NCBI GenBank assembly: GCA_023957235.1
Contig: JAMLHI010000001.1
Coordinates: 496,001-560,000, forward strand
Source of the DNA: Chitinophagales bacterium
Lineage (GTDB): Bacteria; Bacteroidota; Bacteroidia; Chitinophagales; JADIYW01
Direction of reading: 5' to 3'
Length of the DNA stretch: 64,000 bases
The translations under genes and the position numbers were made by a program. The notes under the pieces are model-generated. The model searched no databases. It was not told where the DNA came from and worked only from the letters and a program-made list of their open reading frames with translations. This document shows positions 36,557 to 46,379 of this stretch, one piece after another; the stretch's first letter is position 1, and every line of letters starts with the position of its first letter.

Positions 36557-37918
36557 ATGAAAAAAATATTGTCGATACTTTTATTCTTCTTAATGTTGAA
36601 TGGCTCTATCGTTTCAATATTTGCCAATACCGAAGCTACTGCTGAAGAATATATTCAGACGTATAAAGGAATAGCCATTTCCGAGATGAAAAGGTATGGT
36701 ATCCCTGCAAGCATCAAACTCGCACAAGGACTTCTAGAAAGCGGTATGGGGACTAGTAAGTTGGCGGTTCAAGGCAATAACCATTTTGGGATTAAATGCC
36801 ATACAACGTGGAATGGGTCAACAATGAAGCACACAGATGATGCGATAGACGAATGTTTCAGAGTATATAGCGATCCTCGTCAATCGTATATGGACCACTC
36901 TCAGTTTTTATTGACTCGCCCAAGATATGCTAACTTGTTTCTACTAAAACCCAATGATTATAAAGGCTGGGCTTATGGCTTGAAAAAAGCCGGATATGCT
37001 ACAAATGCGAAATATGCTGAAATGCTGATAGATGTCATTGAGCGTCACCAATTATATGTTTATGATATGGATATTTCTGAAAGAGAAATGGAAGTATATC
37101 GCCAGAAATTAATTAGTGATGATAAAGAACATTTGATTGCCTTGCAAAAGCAGAATGTCATTATTGGTAAAAACGGGACTGATATTACTCTCCCTGTCAG
37201 CAACAAACCTGTCATTGTTCCTCATCAAAAAGGAGGAGATTTTTACAATAATAAAGTAAAAGTGGTCAGAATGAAAAAAGGAGAAACACTAAAAGATATC
37301 AGTAAAAGATATAACATTTCCAGTAATCAGCTCAGAGCATTCAATGATTTAACACCCCAACAAGAATTAACTGAAGGGCAGTTGGTTTATTTGGCATCCA
37401 AGAAAAATAAAGCAAAATCTAAAACGCATCTTGTTCTTTCACATGAATCCTTATGGAGCATTTCCCAAGATTATGGTATAAAACTCAGTAAAATTTTAGA
37501 GAAAAACTATCTTAAAAGAGGAGAAGAACCAGCTGTAGGTACGACATTGTTTTTGAGAAAAAAGGCACTTCAAAAACCAGCATTAAGAAATGCTAAAGAG
37601 ATTACTCCTTCTCAAATGTCAATATCTATTCCTACTAATGGTGAGATTGTATTGCCGGCAAAGCCTATTCAGGAATTTAATAATCAGGAAAAAGAAGTTA
37701 AAAAAGCAATATTTAATCCAAGACCATTTAATGAGCCTTATGCTCCTTCTTCACAAACCCCTTCCTCAGACAGTCGCATATACCATACTGTTCAACAAGG
37801 TGATACACTATATAATATCTCTAAAAAATTTAATGTAGATATTGAAAATATTAAAAAATGGAACGGAATGTCTGATAATAATATTCATATCGGACAACAA
37901 TTAATCATACCACAATAA
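36557..37918 (+). CDS. Secreted glucosaminidase with LysM repeats
   Basis: A peptidoglycan hydrolase of 453 residues. The signal peptide is MKKILSILLFFLMLNGSIVS. The catalytic domain (about 35-170) has GIPASIKLAQGLLESGMGTS with the general acid glutamate, NNHFGIKCHTTWNG, CFRVYSDPRQSYMDH and AGYATNAKYAEMLI, all standard for glucosaminidase (FlgJ/Auto type). LysM modules follow: MKKGETLKDISKRYNI, LVLSHESLWSISQDYGI and the C-terminal VQQGDTLYNISKKFNVD, ending LIIPQ. The start at 36557 gives a proper signal peptide; an upstream in-frame TTG does not. It probably remodels the cell wall at division. It sits between the methyltransferase and hpt genes with short gaps. Confidence 0.93.
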   Translation: MKKILSILLFFLMLNGSIVSIFANTEATAEEYIQTYKGIAISEMKRYGIPASIKLAQGLLESGMGTSKLAVQGNNHFGIKCHTTWNGSTMKHTDDAIDECFRVYSDPRQSYMDHSQFLLTRPRYANLFLLKPNDYKGWAYGLKKAGYATNAKYAEMLIDVIERHQLYVYDMDISEREMEVYRQKLISDDKEHLIALQKQNVIIGKNGTDITLPVSNKPVIVPHQKGGDFYNNKVKVVRMKKGETLKDISKRYNISSNQLRAFNDLTPQQELTEGQLVYLASKKNKAKSKTHLVLSHESLWSISQDYGIKLSKILEKNYLKRGEEPAVGTTLFLRKKALQKPALRNAKEITPSQMSISIPTNGEIVLPAKPIQEFNNQEKEVKKAIFNPRPFNEPYAPSSQTPSSDSRIYHTVQQGDTLYNISKKFNVDIENIKKWNGMSDNNIHIGQQLIIPQ

Positions 37919-37928
37919 TCTATTAATT

Positions 37929-38471
37929 ATGGATAATATTCAAATTGACGGGAAAGAATTCAAAATATTTATTTCAGAAACCCAGATTCAAAAAAGGGTC
38001 AGTGAAATGGCCCAGAAAGTGGAGAAAAAATACAAAGGAAAGAATCCTTTATTTATTGTCATATTAAATGGTGCCTTTGTATTTGCCTCTGATTTCTTTA
38101 AAACATATTCTTCTTCTTGCGAGATAGAATTTGTCAAGCTCATTTCTTATGTTGAAAAGGAAAGCTCTGGAGAAGTCATCAATTGCATTGGAATTACAGA
38201 AGAAATGGTCAAAAATAGACAGGTCATTATTCTAGAAGATATTATTGAATCAGGTTTGACAATGGAATATTTTATTGACTATCTCAATCATTTTCATCCG
38301 AAATCTGTAGAAGTGATTTCATTACTTTTTAAGCCTGACTGTTTACGTAAAGACATCAACTTGAACTGCTTCGGATTCAGTATAGACTCTGGTTTTGTAG
38401 TGGGATATGGACTGGATTATAATCACAAAGGGAGAAACCTAAACAATATTTATCAAATTGTTAACTCATAA
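37929..38471 (+). CDS. hpt: Hypoxanthine phosphoribosyltransferase
   Basis: Salvages hypoxanthine (and usually guanine) to IMP/GMP with PRPP. In the 180-residue protein, NPLFIVILNGAFVFASDFF is the N-terminal loop, IIEDIIESGLT-like VIILEDIIESGLTMEYFIDY is read as the PRPP-binding motif, and the late FVVGYGLDYNHKGRNL block is typical of Hpt. Length is normal. It follows the glucosaminidase stop by 10 bases and probably ends that operon; a separate promoter precedes adk. Confidence 0.9.
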   Translation: MDNIQIDGKEFKIFISETQIQKRVSEMAQKVEKKYKGKNPLFIVILNGAFVFASDFFKTYSSSCEIEFVKLISYVEKESSGEVINCIGITEEMVKNRQVIILEDIIESGLTMEYFIDYLNHFHPKSVEVISLLFKPDCLRKDINLNCFGFSIDSGFVVGYGLDYNHKGRNLNNIYQIVNS

Positions 38472-38486
38472 GAACATAGATAATCT

Positions 38487-38494
38487 TATTTTTG
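38487..38494 (+). promoter_or_regulatory. -7 box before adk
   Basis: TATTTTTG fits TAnnTTTG, 22 bases before the adk ATG. It suggests that adk has its own start of transcription between hpt and adk. Confidence 0.45.
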
Positions 38495-38516
38495 TACAAA
38501 CATTCTTTTATACCAC

Positions 38517-39095
38517 ATGCTTAATTTAATATTATTTGGTCCTCCAGGAAGCGGGAAAGGCACTCAAGCACAGCATTTAGTTGAACAATATCAACTGCTT
38601 CATATCTCTACTGGAGATCTTTTGCGTAGCGAATTGAAAAATGAGACACCTTTAGGACTTGAAGCCAAAAAATTTATTGACAAAGGTGAATTAGTTCCTG
38701 ATGAAGTTGTCATTGGAATGATTAGTCAACAATTAGACCTCAATATCGGCAAGGTTAAAGGATTTATCTTTGATGGCTTTCCAAGAACAAAAGCGCAAGC
38801 CGAAGCTTTAGATAAATTATTAGACTTTAAAGGGACAGCGATAACTCAAGTATTAGCTTTAGATGTTTCAGAAGATGAGGTTGTGGAGCGTATTGTAAAT
38901 CGTGGAAAAACTTCTGGTAGATCAGATGATAATAATAAAGAAATTATCAAAAACAGATTTAATATTTACCTAAAAGAAACAACTGCTGTTGCCGAACATT
39001 ATAAAGAGTTTGATAAATTTACGCTTATCCCTGGGGAAGGGACAATAGAAGAAGTCTTAGGTTCGCTACAAGACGTCATCAATCATTTGATATAA
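38517..39095 (+). CDS. adk: Adenylate kinase
   Basis: Interconverts ATP and AMP with two ADP in the cytoplasm. The P-loop GPPGSGKGTQAQHLVEQY is at the N-terminus; HISTGDLLRSE, FDGFPRTKAQAEALD and VERIVNRGKTSGRSDDN follow. The lid region is short, with no zinc-finger cysteines, so this is the short-form enzyme, in line with its 192 residues. A hairpin terminator follows 20 bases after the stop. obgE lies downstream with a separate promoter. Confidence 0.95.
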   Translation: MLNLILFGPPGSGKGTQAQHLVEQYQLLHISTGDLLRSELKNETPLGLEAKKFIDKGELVPDEVVIGMISQQLDLNIGKVKGFIFDGFPRTKAQAEALDKLLDFKGTAITQVLALDVSEDEVVERIVNRGKTSGRSDDNNKEIIKNRFNIYLKETTAVAEHYKEFDKFTLIPGEGTIEEVLGSLQDVINHLI

Positions 39096-39114
39096 TTTCA
39101 TTAAATATATAGGG

Positions 39115-39147
39115 AAGGAGTCGTGAATATCGGCTCCTTTTCTTTTT
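39115..39147 (+). terminator. Intrinsic terminator after adk
   Basis: Arms AAGGAGTCG (39115-39123) and CGGCTCCTT (39131-39139) pair over nine positions with one G-T pair, followed by TTTTCTTTTT. Confidence 0.85.
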
Positions 39148-39285
39148 AGGCGAATTGATTTTTGGAGATGGTTTTTATAAATATATACTTGGTCTCTTTC
39201 ATCAAAATAGATTCTTCATTAAATGGAGCTTCCTTTCTATAGAAAAGGAATGAAACCTATTCACAAAAAAATCTATCGCTTTAAC

Positions 39286-39293
39286 TACCTTTG
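39286..39293 (+). promoter_or_regulatory. -7 box immediately before obgE
   Basis: TACCTTTG matches TAnnTTTG. It ends five bases before the ATG, which predicts a leaderless or nearly leaderless obgE message. Confidence 0.45.
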
Positions 39294-39298
39294 CACTT

Positions 39299-40309
39299 AT
39301 GGAAGGAGGCAATTTTGTTGATTATGTGAAGATATTTATGCGGTCTGGCAACGGCGGGGCTGGGGCTGTTTCTTTTTGGAGAGAGAAATTTGTCGCAAAA
39401 GGAGGCCCAGATGGCGGAAATGGTGGACGAGGCGGACATATTATCCTCAGAGCTAATCAACAACTTTGGACCCTTTTACACTTAAAGTATCGCAAGCATA
39501 TTCATGCTGATGATGGAGGTAGAGGTGAAGGCGGCAGGCGGTCAGGAGCCAATGGCGAAGATATCATCTTGGAAGTGCCATTGGGAACGATTGTACGTGA
39601 TGCTGAAACTGGAGAAAAGAAGGCGGAGTTATTAGAAAACGGACAAGAGATTATTTTGATGCCGGGAGGTCGTGGAGGTCTAGGAAATGAAAACTTCAAA
39701 AGTGCGACCAACCAAGTTCCTCATTATGCCCAACCTGGAGAAGCAGGAATAGAAGGGTGGATGATATTAGAACTTAAGGTCTTGGCAGATGTTGGACTCG
39801 TTGGATTTCCTAATGCTGGGAAAAGTACACTCCTTTCTGTTATCAGTGCTGCCAAACCTGCAATTGCAGATTATGCTTTTACTACTATTGTTCCTAATCT
39901 AGGTATGGTATATTATCATGACAACCAATCTTTTGTTGTTGCTGATATTCCTGGCATCATTGAAGATGCGCATAAAGGGAAAGGATTAGGAGCTAGATTT
40001 CTCAGACACATAGAAAGAAATGCGGTCTTACTATTTTTAGTACCTGCTGATAGTGATGATATCAAAAGAGATTATTTAGTTCTACTCAATGAACTTAAAC
40101 AATACAATTCCGAATTGCTTCATAAAGACAGGATACTTGGGATTAGTAAGAGTGATTTGTTAGATGAAGAATTAAAACAATTAATACAAGAAGAGTTACC
40201 TAAGGATATTCCAGTATTGTTTTTCTCTGCTGTAACTCAGTCCAATCTCAATCAATTGAAAGACACTCTTTGGAAGGCTATCCAACATACTCATAATACT
40301 GAAGTATAA
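39299..40309 (+). CDS. obgE: Obg family GTPase
   Basis: Essential GTPase linked to 50S ribosome assembly and growth control. The glycine-rich N-terminal Obg fold is obvious ([43 protein letters not shown]). The G domain has G1 [10 protein letters not shown]2/switch [12 protein letters not shown]3 [17 protein letters not shown] and a G4-like GISKSDLLD. The 336-residue length is the short form without a C-terminal OCT domain. [12 protein letters not shown] is the usual Bacteroidota start, so the ATG at 39299 is correct even though the promoter is so close. It is convergent with the second ABC exporter, 20 bases apart. Confidence 0.95.
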   Translation: MEGGNFVDYVKIFMRSGNGGAGAVSFWREKFVAKGGPDGGNGGRGGHIILRANQQLWTLLHLKYRKHIHADDGGRGEGGRRSGANGEDIILEVPLGTIVRDAETGEKKAELLENGQEIILMPGGRGGLGNENFKSATNQVPHYAQPGEAGIEGWMILELKVLADVGLVGFPNAGKSTLLSVISAAKPAIADYAFTTIVPNLGMVYYHDNQSFVVADIPGIIEDAHKGKGLGARFLRHIERNAVLLFLVPADSDDIKRDYLVLLNELKQYNSELLHKDRILGISKSDLLDEELKQLIQEELPKDIPVLFFSAVTQSNLNQLKDTLWKAIQHTHNTEV

Positions 40310-40329
40310 TTTTAGGTCAAGCATTATCT

Positions 40330-42075
40330 TTAAGATTGTACATCCCAAAGCTGAGCATAAGAGCCTCCCTGTTGAATCAATTCTGAGTGGTTTCCCTTTT
40401 CTATTATTTTGCCATGATCTAGAATAATGATTTGATCAGCATTCTTCATGGTTGATAATCTATGAGCAATAATGATGGCTGTTTTGCCTTTAGTCAGCAA
40501 CTGAAGATTTTCCTGAATAATTTTCTCCGTTTCAGTATCAACTGCACTTGTTGCTTCATCTAGGACAATGATAGGAGCATCTTTTAAAATCGCTCTAGCA
40601 ATACTCAGACGTTGCCTTTGTCCTCCGCTGAGCTTAATTCCTCTTTCTCCTACAATAGTATCATATTGTTGAGGTAAAGAAACCACAAAATCATGCATAG
40701 CTGCTTTTTTTGAAGCCTCATGAATTTCTTCAATAGTAGCATTTCCCTTTCCGTAAGCGATGTTTTCAGCAATAGTACCCTGAAAGAGATATACATCTTG
40801 ACTGACCAATGAGATGTGTTGCCGTAAGGAATGTATATCAAGTTGAGAGATAGGAGTTTGGTCAAAATATATTTCTCCCTGATTCAAAGGATAAAAGCCT
40901 AAAATCAGTTTTATCAAAGAACTTTTGCCTGCACCTGTAGCTCCCGCTATTCCTGTAAGTTTAGATGCTTGAATCACTAGTGACAAGTCTTCAAAAACGG
41001 GTAATCCATCTTGGTGATACTGGAAGGATACTTTGTTAAAATAGATACCTGATTTCAAGTTTTCTTTCATTTCAACACTTCCGACAATTCGCTCTTCTGG
41101 TTCATCTATTAGTTGAAAAATTCGTTGGGTCCCAGCCAATGAACGCTGCCATTCGTCAAAGACTTTGCCTAATCGAGTAAGCGGCCATAATAGTCGCTGT
41201 ATCAACATCCCAAACAGTGCCAATTGACCTACACTTATTTCATTCAGTCCATTGAGTACCCAATAAGACGCTAGTAACAATACACCTGCAAATCCTACGG
41301 CTACCAACATTCTAATGACGGGTGTATATAGCACCTGATAAGAAATTGCTTTCTGATTGGCATCTAAATAATCTTTAGAAGCTTGTTCCACACGTGCTTT
41401 TTCAAAACTTTCTGTAGAAAAACTTTTTATCACTTGAATACCTGATATGTTGTTTTCCAATCTAGAATTAAGTATTCCTGCTTGATTTCTGATATTTTTA
41501 TAATATTTTTCAATCCATATTTGATAAAATACACTACCACCAATGATAAATGGAATTGGAATTAATGCGAAGATTGCCAATTGCCAAGAAACACTAAAAA
41601 AAGCAATAGTCGAAAATATCAAAAGCACTGTTATCTGTATCATCTCATTGTAAACATCATGAAAGAATCTTTCTAGCCTATTGATATCTTCATTGACGAT
41701 TGAAAGGAGATTGCCAGTACGGTTATTTTCAAAAAATGATAATGGTTTATTTTGTAGTTTATCGTAAGTATCTATCCTCAACCGGTGCTGAACATCTTGT
41801 GCAATGGACAAGAATCCTTTTGAGTACATCCACTCTGTAAAGCTTTCAAAGAAAAAAATGACAAATGTAGCTACACCAATAAAAATAGCCCCCTTCCATG
41901 GATCATTGTCAGTATATGGAATCAACCATTGAGGAGAATGTCCACTGACAATATCGACAAGCCAACCGACCAAAAGGGGAGGCATAAGGTCAAGAACTTT
42001 ATTGAAAATACTTGAGAGGGTAGAAAAATAAAATTTTGTCTTATAGTATTGAAGATATTGTACAAGTCGAAGCAT
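40330..42075 (-). CDS. ABC exporter, fused membrane and ATPase domains
   Basis: A 581-residue half-transporter for an unknown lipophilic or peptide substrate. The membrane half has six helices; NRTGNLLSIVNEDINRLERF is the conserved intracellular region. The ATPase half has Walker A GATGAGKSSLI, LVSQDVYLFQGTIAENIAYG, signature LSGGQRQRLSIARAIL, Walker B IIVLDEATSAVD and IAHRLST. It belongs to the multidrug/lipid MsbA-type class but is only moderately similar to the exporter at 30920. It runs toward obgE. The outer-membrane-like gene at 42098 lies 22 bases upstream on the same strand and is probably co-transcribed. Confidence 0.9.
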   Translation of the reverse strand: MLRLVQYLQYYKTKFYFSTLSSIFNKVLDLMPPLLVGWLVDIVSGHSPQWLIPYTDNDPWKGAIFIGVATFVIFFFESFTEWMYSKGFLSIAQDVQHRLRIDTYDKLQNKPLSFFENNRTGNLLSIVNEDINRLERFFHDVYNEMIQITVLLIFSTIAFFSVSWQLAIFALIPIPFIIGGSVFYQIWIEKYYKNIRNQAGILNSRLENNISGIQVIKSFSTESFEKARVEQASKDYLDANQKAISYQVLYTPVIRMLVAVGFAGVLLLASYWVLNGLNEISVGQLALFGMLIQRLLWPLTRLGKVFDEWQRSLAGTQRIFQLIDEPEERIVGSVEMKENLKSGIYFNKVSFQYHQDGLPVFEDLSLVIQASKLTGIAGATGAGKSSLIKLILGFYPLNQGEIYFDQTPISQLDIHSLRQHISLVSQDVYLFQGTIAENIAYGKGNATIEEIHEASKKAAMHDFVVSLPQQYDTIVGERGIKLSGGQRQRLSIARAILKDAPIIVLDEATSAVDTETEKIIQENLQLLTKGKTAIIIAHRLSTMKNADQIIILDHGKIIEKGNHSELIQQGGSYAQLWDVQS

Positions 42076-42097
42076 ACTGCAAAGCTACATCTTCAAC

Positions 42098-42766
42098 TCA
42101 TTTTTTATTGTTATTTCTTCCTAATCCAAAGCCAAAACCCATTTTTAAAATCAAAGGAAATGAGCCAAATGTCCCACTATAAATAGATTCATCCGAGTCT
42201 AAAACATTAAATAGTGCTGAAATATAAAAATTGCCATTCTGTCCTATAGGTTGAATATAACCCCCTCCTAACAGAAGAGAAGATACATTCACTCGGTTTG
42301 TATTAAAATAGGATTCCTTATTGACCAATTCATATTCTCCGTGAGCAAAAATACCATTCCAGATAACATAGTCCACAAAAGCTCCACCTCCATATAAAAA
42401 GCTCTTCCATTTTTCACCATTATCATAACGGACACTTTGATAAATATACTTAGAACTCAAGCCTACTTGTAATTTTTCTGGGATGACCCAATAACCAAAT
42501 GTGGGAGACAATTCTACAAAAGTGATACTGCCAAAACTCAATCCAAAATTTCCTCCTATTCTAAAAAGATTCCATTTCCATTTTTTGTCTTCATCAGCAG
42601 TTTTCTGCTGTTTATTACTCTTTTCATTTGGCTTTTCATTTACTTTTGGATTGTCCAATTGCTCTTCTTTCTGGATACTTTGATACTCTTGCTCCTGAGC
42701 ATTCAATGTGATACTCCACAAACTCAAACTACAAAAAAAGATAAATGAAAAAATAAATTTTCGCAT
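42098..42766 (-). CDS. Predicted outer-membrane protein with charged N-terminal linker
   Basis: A 222-residue protein of no named family. A signal peptide (MRKFIFSFIFFCSLSLWSI) is followed by about 35 charged, glutamine- and lysine-rich residues (KVNEKPNEKSNKQQKTADED). After that come amphipathic strands with aromatic girdles, such as RIGGNFGLSFGSITFVELSP, VGLSSKYIYQSVRYDNG, YVIWNGIFAHGEYELVN and LILKMGFGFGLGRN. This is the pattern of a small beta-barrel. It is divergent from the S9 peptidase and probably shares a transcript with the ABC exporter that follows it. Confidence 0.68.
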   Translation of the reverse strand: MRKFIFSFIFFCSLSLWSITLNAQEQEYQSIQKEEQLDNPKVNEKPNEKSNKQQKTADEDKKWKWNLFRIGGNFGLSFGSITFVELSPTFGYWVIPEKLQVGLSSKYIYQSVRYDNGEKWKSFLYGGGAFVDYVIWNGIFAHGEYELVNKESYFNTNRVNVSSLLLGGGYIQPIGQNGNFYISALFNVLDSDESIYSGTFGSFPLILKMGFGFGLGRNNNKK

Positions 42767-42877
42767 AATGATTCCAACTATTTATGTAACAGAAAAGGAT
42801 TGCTGTCCTTTCCATTGTAAAATAAAACGATTAAAGGATAACTTAGTATTTAAAGTCAATAAATTTTTATCATTCAA

Positions 42878-45028
42878 ATGAAATTAGTAAGCCCTACATC
42901 ACGATTTTATAGCCTATTTTTCTTTGTAGCTTTATCTTTCTCACTGGTTAAAGCTCAAGCTCCCTTCTCTCTGGAAGACATATTTATTCATCACAGATTT
43001 CAAGCAAAACAGCTACCTAAAATGCAATGGATGGATGAGTCACATTATTTGACTATTGACAATCAGTTGAATGACTTGAGTAGTAAAGTTTTTAAACAAA
43101 ATATCTACACTCATGACAACATTTTGATTTTTGATAGTGAACAATTAAAAAGTCGCTTTGCTCTGAGTGATGCTTTTGTCAAAAGTTTTGATATCCTAGA
43201 TAGCTCTCTCTTTCTTGTGGGTGTCCAATCAGAAAAAATCTATAGAAGGTCCTCTCAAGGGCTCTATTTTCTTATTGATATTGTCAATAATGAGATTGTT
43301 CGTATTGGAGAAAAGGGAAAAATTATGTATCCAACTATTTCTCCAGATCGAAAAAAGATAGCTTATGTACAAGAAAACAACATTTTTATTTTTTATATCA
43401 AAAGTAAAAAGATAAAGCAAATCACTCATGATGGACGTGTCAATTTTATAATTAATGGGGCTTGTGACTGGGTGTATGAGGAAGAATTTGGCTTAACAAA
43501 TACGATGTCATGGTCGCCTAATAGTGAGAGTTTGCTCTATTTAAAAACTGACGAATCTGAGGTCAAATTATTTTCTTTTGAGCTTTATTATCAAGATTAT
43601 CCCACACTGTTTCAGTATAAATATCCTCGTGCAGGTGAACAAATTTCCAATGTCTCCTTATGGGTCTATCAAAATAAAAAAAAGCATTTAAAGGTCAATA
43701 TGGATGATTTTTATATGCCTATGTTTCGTTGGAAGGACAATCAAACGATTGCTGCTTTGACATTAAATAGACTTCAGAATGACTTGAAGATTTATTCTTA
43801 TGATATTCAAAACAAAACAAAAACATTGTGGTACAGAGAAGAAGACAGAAGGTATGTTGATCTACCAAGTATTTTCTCTATTCTTCCATCTGGAGAATTA
43901 GCTATCACATCTGAAAAATCAGGATATAATCATTTGTATTTTATTGATAAGCAAGCAGCCTATCAGATAACAAAAGGAGATTTTGATATTAATGAGGTTT
44001 TGAGAATAGATTTGGAGGATAGTACTATCATATTTTCAGCTCATCTTCCTTTACCAGAGAGAAAAAGTCTTTTGTCATGGGATATGAAAAATCAATCGTT
44101 AAAATACCTTTCAGATACAACAGGGACTATCAATGTGTCAATGCTGGGCAATGGGCATTACCTAGAAAAATTTAGTAATAGCTATGTTAGAAATAAAATA
44201 GCTATTAAATCATTGGAAAATAAAACTTCCATTACCCTTCTTGAAGATCAGAGAGAGGAAGATTCTATTCTGATAAAAAAAGATTTTTTTTGGCTACCTA
44301 TTGACAACTATGTTTTAAGAGCGTGGCAACTGACTCCCCCACATTTTGATAGTACAAAAAAATATCCGGTATTATTTTATGTCTATGGAGGTCCTAATTC
44401 CAATACAGTCAAAAATGAATGGGATAGAAATTTAATCCTTTGGTTGAATTACATGGCCTATCAAGGATATATTGTTGTCTCTGTTGACAATAGAGGAACG
44501 GGTAATAGAGGTGCAAATTTTAAAAAAATCAGCTACGCAAAGCTGGGAAAATATGAAGTGGAAGACCAAATCAAATCCATACAATATTTTTCCCAACTGC
44601 CTTATGTGGATAAAGAACAGATTGCGATGATAGGTTGGAGCTATGGTGGATATTTGACCTTGATGAGTATGATGAGTGACACACTTATTCAAAAAGGGAT
44701 TAGTATTGCCCCTGTAACAGACTGGAAATATTATGATGCTATATATACAGAAAGATATATGCGTACACCAGAAGGAAATTTATCTGAATATAAAAGAAGC
44801 TCACCTGTAGAACAGGCCAACAAGTTGTCAGGAGATTTATTGCTGATTCATGGTACTGCAGATGATAATGTACATTATCAAAATAGCTTAGAACTTGCCC
44901 AAAGATTTATTTATTATAATAAAAGATTTCAGATGCTTTCCTATCCAAATAGCAACCATAGCATAGGTGGAACAAAAACCCAGTTGCAATTATTTGGTAC
45001 GATGACAGATTTTCTTCTCAAAGATTAA
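42878..45028 (+). CDS. S9 family prolyl oligopeptidase (dipeptidyl peptidase IV type)
   Basis: A secreted serine peptidase of 716 residues that removes X-Pro dipeptides or similar. The signal peptide is RFYSLFFFVALSFSLVKAQ. Residues to about 450 form the beta-propeller, with DWVYEEEFGLTN carrying the conserved Glu pair that binds the substrate amino terminus in DPP IV. The catalytic domain has GWSYGGYLTLMSM (Ser), HGTADDNVH (Asp) and PNSNHSIGG (His). YPVLFYVYGGPNSNTV is the oxyanion loop. All key residues are present. Bacteroidota use these enzymes in peptide feeding. It is a single gene, divergent from the outer-membrane-like protein. Confidence 0.93.
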   Translation: MKLVSPTSRFYSLFFFVALSFSLVKAQAPFSLEDIFIHHRFQAKQLPKMQWMDESHYLTIDNQLNDLSSKVFKQNIYTHDNILIFDSEQLKSRFALSDAFVKSFDILDSSLFLVGVQSEKIYRRSSQGLYFLIDIVNNEIVRIGEKGKIMYPTISPDRKKIAYVQENNIFIFYIKSKKIKQITHDGRVNFIINGACDWVYEEEFGLTNTMSWSPNSESLLYLKTDESEVKLFSFELYYQDYPTLFQYKYPRAGEQISNVSLWVYQNKKKHLKVNMDDFYMPMFRWKDNQTIAALTLNRLQNDLKIYSYDIQNKTKTLWYREEDRRYVDLPSIFSILPSGELAITSEKSGYNHLYFIDKQAAYQITKGDFDINEVLRIDLEDSTIIFSAHLPLPERKSLLSWDMKNQSLKYLSDTTGTINVSMLGNGHYLEKFSNSYVRNKIAIKSLENKTSITLLEDQREEDSILIKKDFFWLPIDNYVLRAWQLTPPHFDSTKKYPVLFYVYGGPNSNTVKNEWDRNLILWLNYMAYQGYIVVSVDNRGTGNRGANFKKISYAKLGKYEVEDQIKSIQYFSQLPYVDKEQIAMIGWSYGGYLTLMSMMSDTLIQKGISIAPVTDWKYYDAIYTERYMRTPEGNLSEYKRSSPVEQANKLSGDLLLIHGTADDNVHYQNSLELAQRFIYYNKRFQMLSYPNSNHSIGGTKTQLQLFGTMTDFLLKD

Positions 45029-45126
45029 TCTACTTAGGCCTAATAGACATTTTTTAGGCTAAAATCTGCTATAACCCTTATTGTCATTAGCTTTTAGAAC
45101 AATCAAAGCTTATGAAGAAAATAATC

Positions 45127-45597
45127 CTATCTATTCAATACATCCCCCAAGGCAGCGGGTGAATAATTTATAGATTTTAATGTTTTATGATCAGAACTCC
45201 TATACACTAAAAACAAATTATCTTTTTCGATATAATAACTTTCAGTGCCATCTTTTTTCAAATAATACTGCATGGTCGCCTCTGCTTCCTGAATAGATTT
45301 ACAGGCTTTACTCATATTTGATCTTTGTACCTCATCAAATAAATCTGAAAATTTATCTTGTAATCCAAACTCTAAAACTGCACCAGATAATACATATTGA
45401 ATATCACAAAGAGCATCAGCTATCTCAACTAAATCTTGATTTTCTATGGCTTCTTCGAGTTCTTTTAATTCTTCTGCAATAAGAGATACTCTTAGACGAC
45501 AACGTTCTTTGGAGGGAATTTGAGGTGTAGCTAAGATGGGATGCTGAAATGTTTGGTGAAATTCTGCTACAAAACTTAATGTTTTCGGATCTTTCAT
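45127..45597 (-). CDS. MazG-like nucleotide pyrophosphohydrolase
   Basis: A 156-residue all-alpha NTP pyrophosphatase-like protein, probably clearing non-canonical nucleotides. The hallmark helices are visible: LIAEELKELEEAIENQDLVE with EExxE, then EIADALCDIQYVLSGA with the ExxD metal ligands and ALCD. The C-terminal part (TMQYYLKKDGTESYYIEKDN) resembles phage and bacterial MazG-related proteins annotated as phosphoribosyl-ATP pyrophosphohydrolase-like. The first in-frame start is a TTG, so I use the ATG at 45597. The 297 bases between it and the PIN gene show nothing recognisable. Confidence 0.82.
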   Translation of the reverse strand: MKDPKTLSFVAEFHQTFQHPILATPQIPSKERCRLRVSLIAEELKELEEAIENQDLVEIADALCDIQYVLSGAVLEFGLQDKFSDLFDEVQRSNMSKACKSIQEAEATMQYYLKKDGTESYYIEKDNLFLVYRSSDHKTLKSINYSPAALGDVLNR

Positions 45598-45909
45598 AAA
45601 TGTATTTGTCAATTCTTTTCTGTAAAAGATAATTTCTATTCTTTAATTAAGTGCTCAACTAAAATTATAACTGTTAGCGTCAGTCTGTGAAAAAACCATT
45701 CGCCAACTCATTCAAAAGTAGTAAAAACTTTGAATTTTTAAAGTATAATATTTGTACAAAAAGGTCTGTAATTACTGATATTCACCGCGAGCAGATTGCC
45801 TTTTCAAATTTAGAGAGTCAGATAACTTAGGACAAGCTCTTTTGCAAACTTTGACTAGTGAGTCGGATTGTGCGGTATTGCAAATATACTTACACCTATG
45901 TTTTGCCAT

Positions 45910-46379
45910 TTAAAACAATTCTCCCTTGTAGTCTTTTAGCGGGATTTCTAAATCAAGAAGTTCAACCTGAAAATTTTTCGAGGACTGAATCGGTGCAAAA
46001 AACTTACTGAATGATTTGCGGTCTTTAGTAATATAACCTTGTATATTTCTATTGAACAATTGTGCTATTAATTTACAATCATCTTTTACTATATCTCTTC
46101 CAATTTCTTTTACGAGTTCTTTATCATTCAATAAAATCGAATGAAATTCACCGGCAGTTTACCATCGAAAAAATCAAATGGAATAATTTTAACAAACTCC
46201 AAAGGCAAATTAGCAGGATCGTCTTTAACTGAGTACTCTGCAATAACAATAGTGGATAAGTAAATCTCAATTTTCTTTTCCAGAAAATATTTGAAGTAAT
46301 CTTTAGCGTTTTGATGTAAGGTGTCATTGCTTTTGAGCAATCTGATACAAAAAGAGGTGTCGAGTAAAATACTATCCAT
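45910..46379 (-). pseudogene. PIN-domain ribonuclease (VapC-like), split by a frameshift
   Basis: Two adjoining frames make one PIN domain. The first starts MDSILLDTSFCIRLLKSN at 46379 with the first catalytic Asp, then AEYS with the conserved Glu. Near 46144 the frame is lost: the direct reading is GKLPVNFIRFY and a stop. Adding one base after AAACT gives KLAGEFHSILLNDKELVKEI, then KDDCKLIAQ and YITKDRKSF with the remaining acidic residues. So one base has been deleted in this gene, or there is a sequence error. It overlaps the end of the upstream gene by eight bases, as toxin-antitoxin pairs often do. If truly frameshifted, the toxin is dead. Confidence 0.8.

Noticed and set aside
45029-45126. 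TTAGGCCTAA palindrome with later TTTTTTAGGCT as a terminator of the S9 peptidase gene
   Set aside because: The arms pair in several weak alternative ways and the T-run lies inside the loop, so no clear terminator can be drawn.
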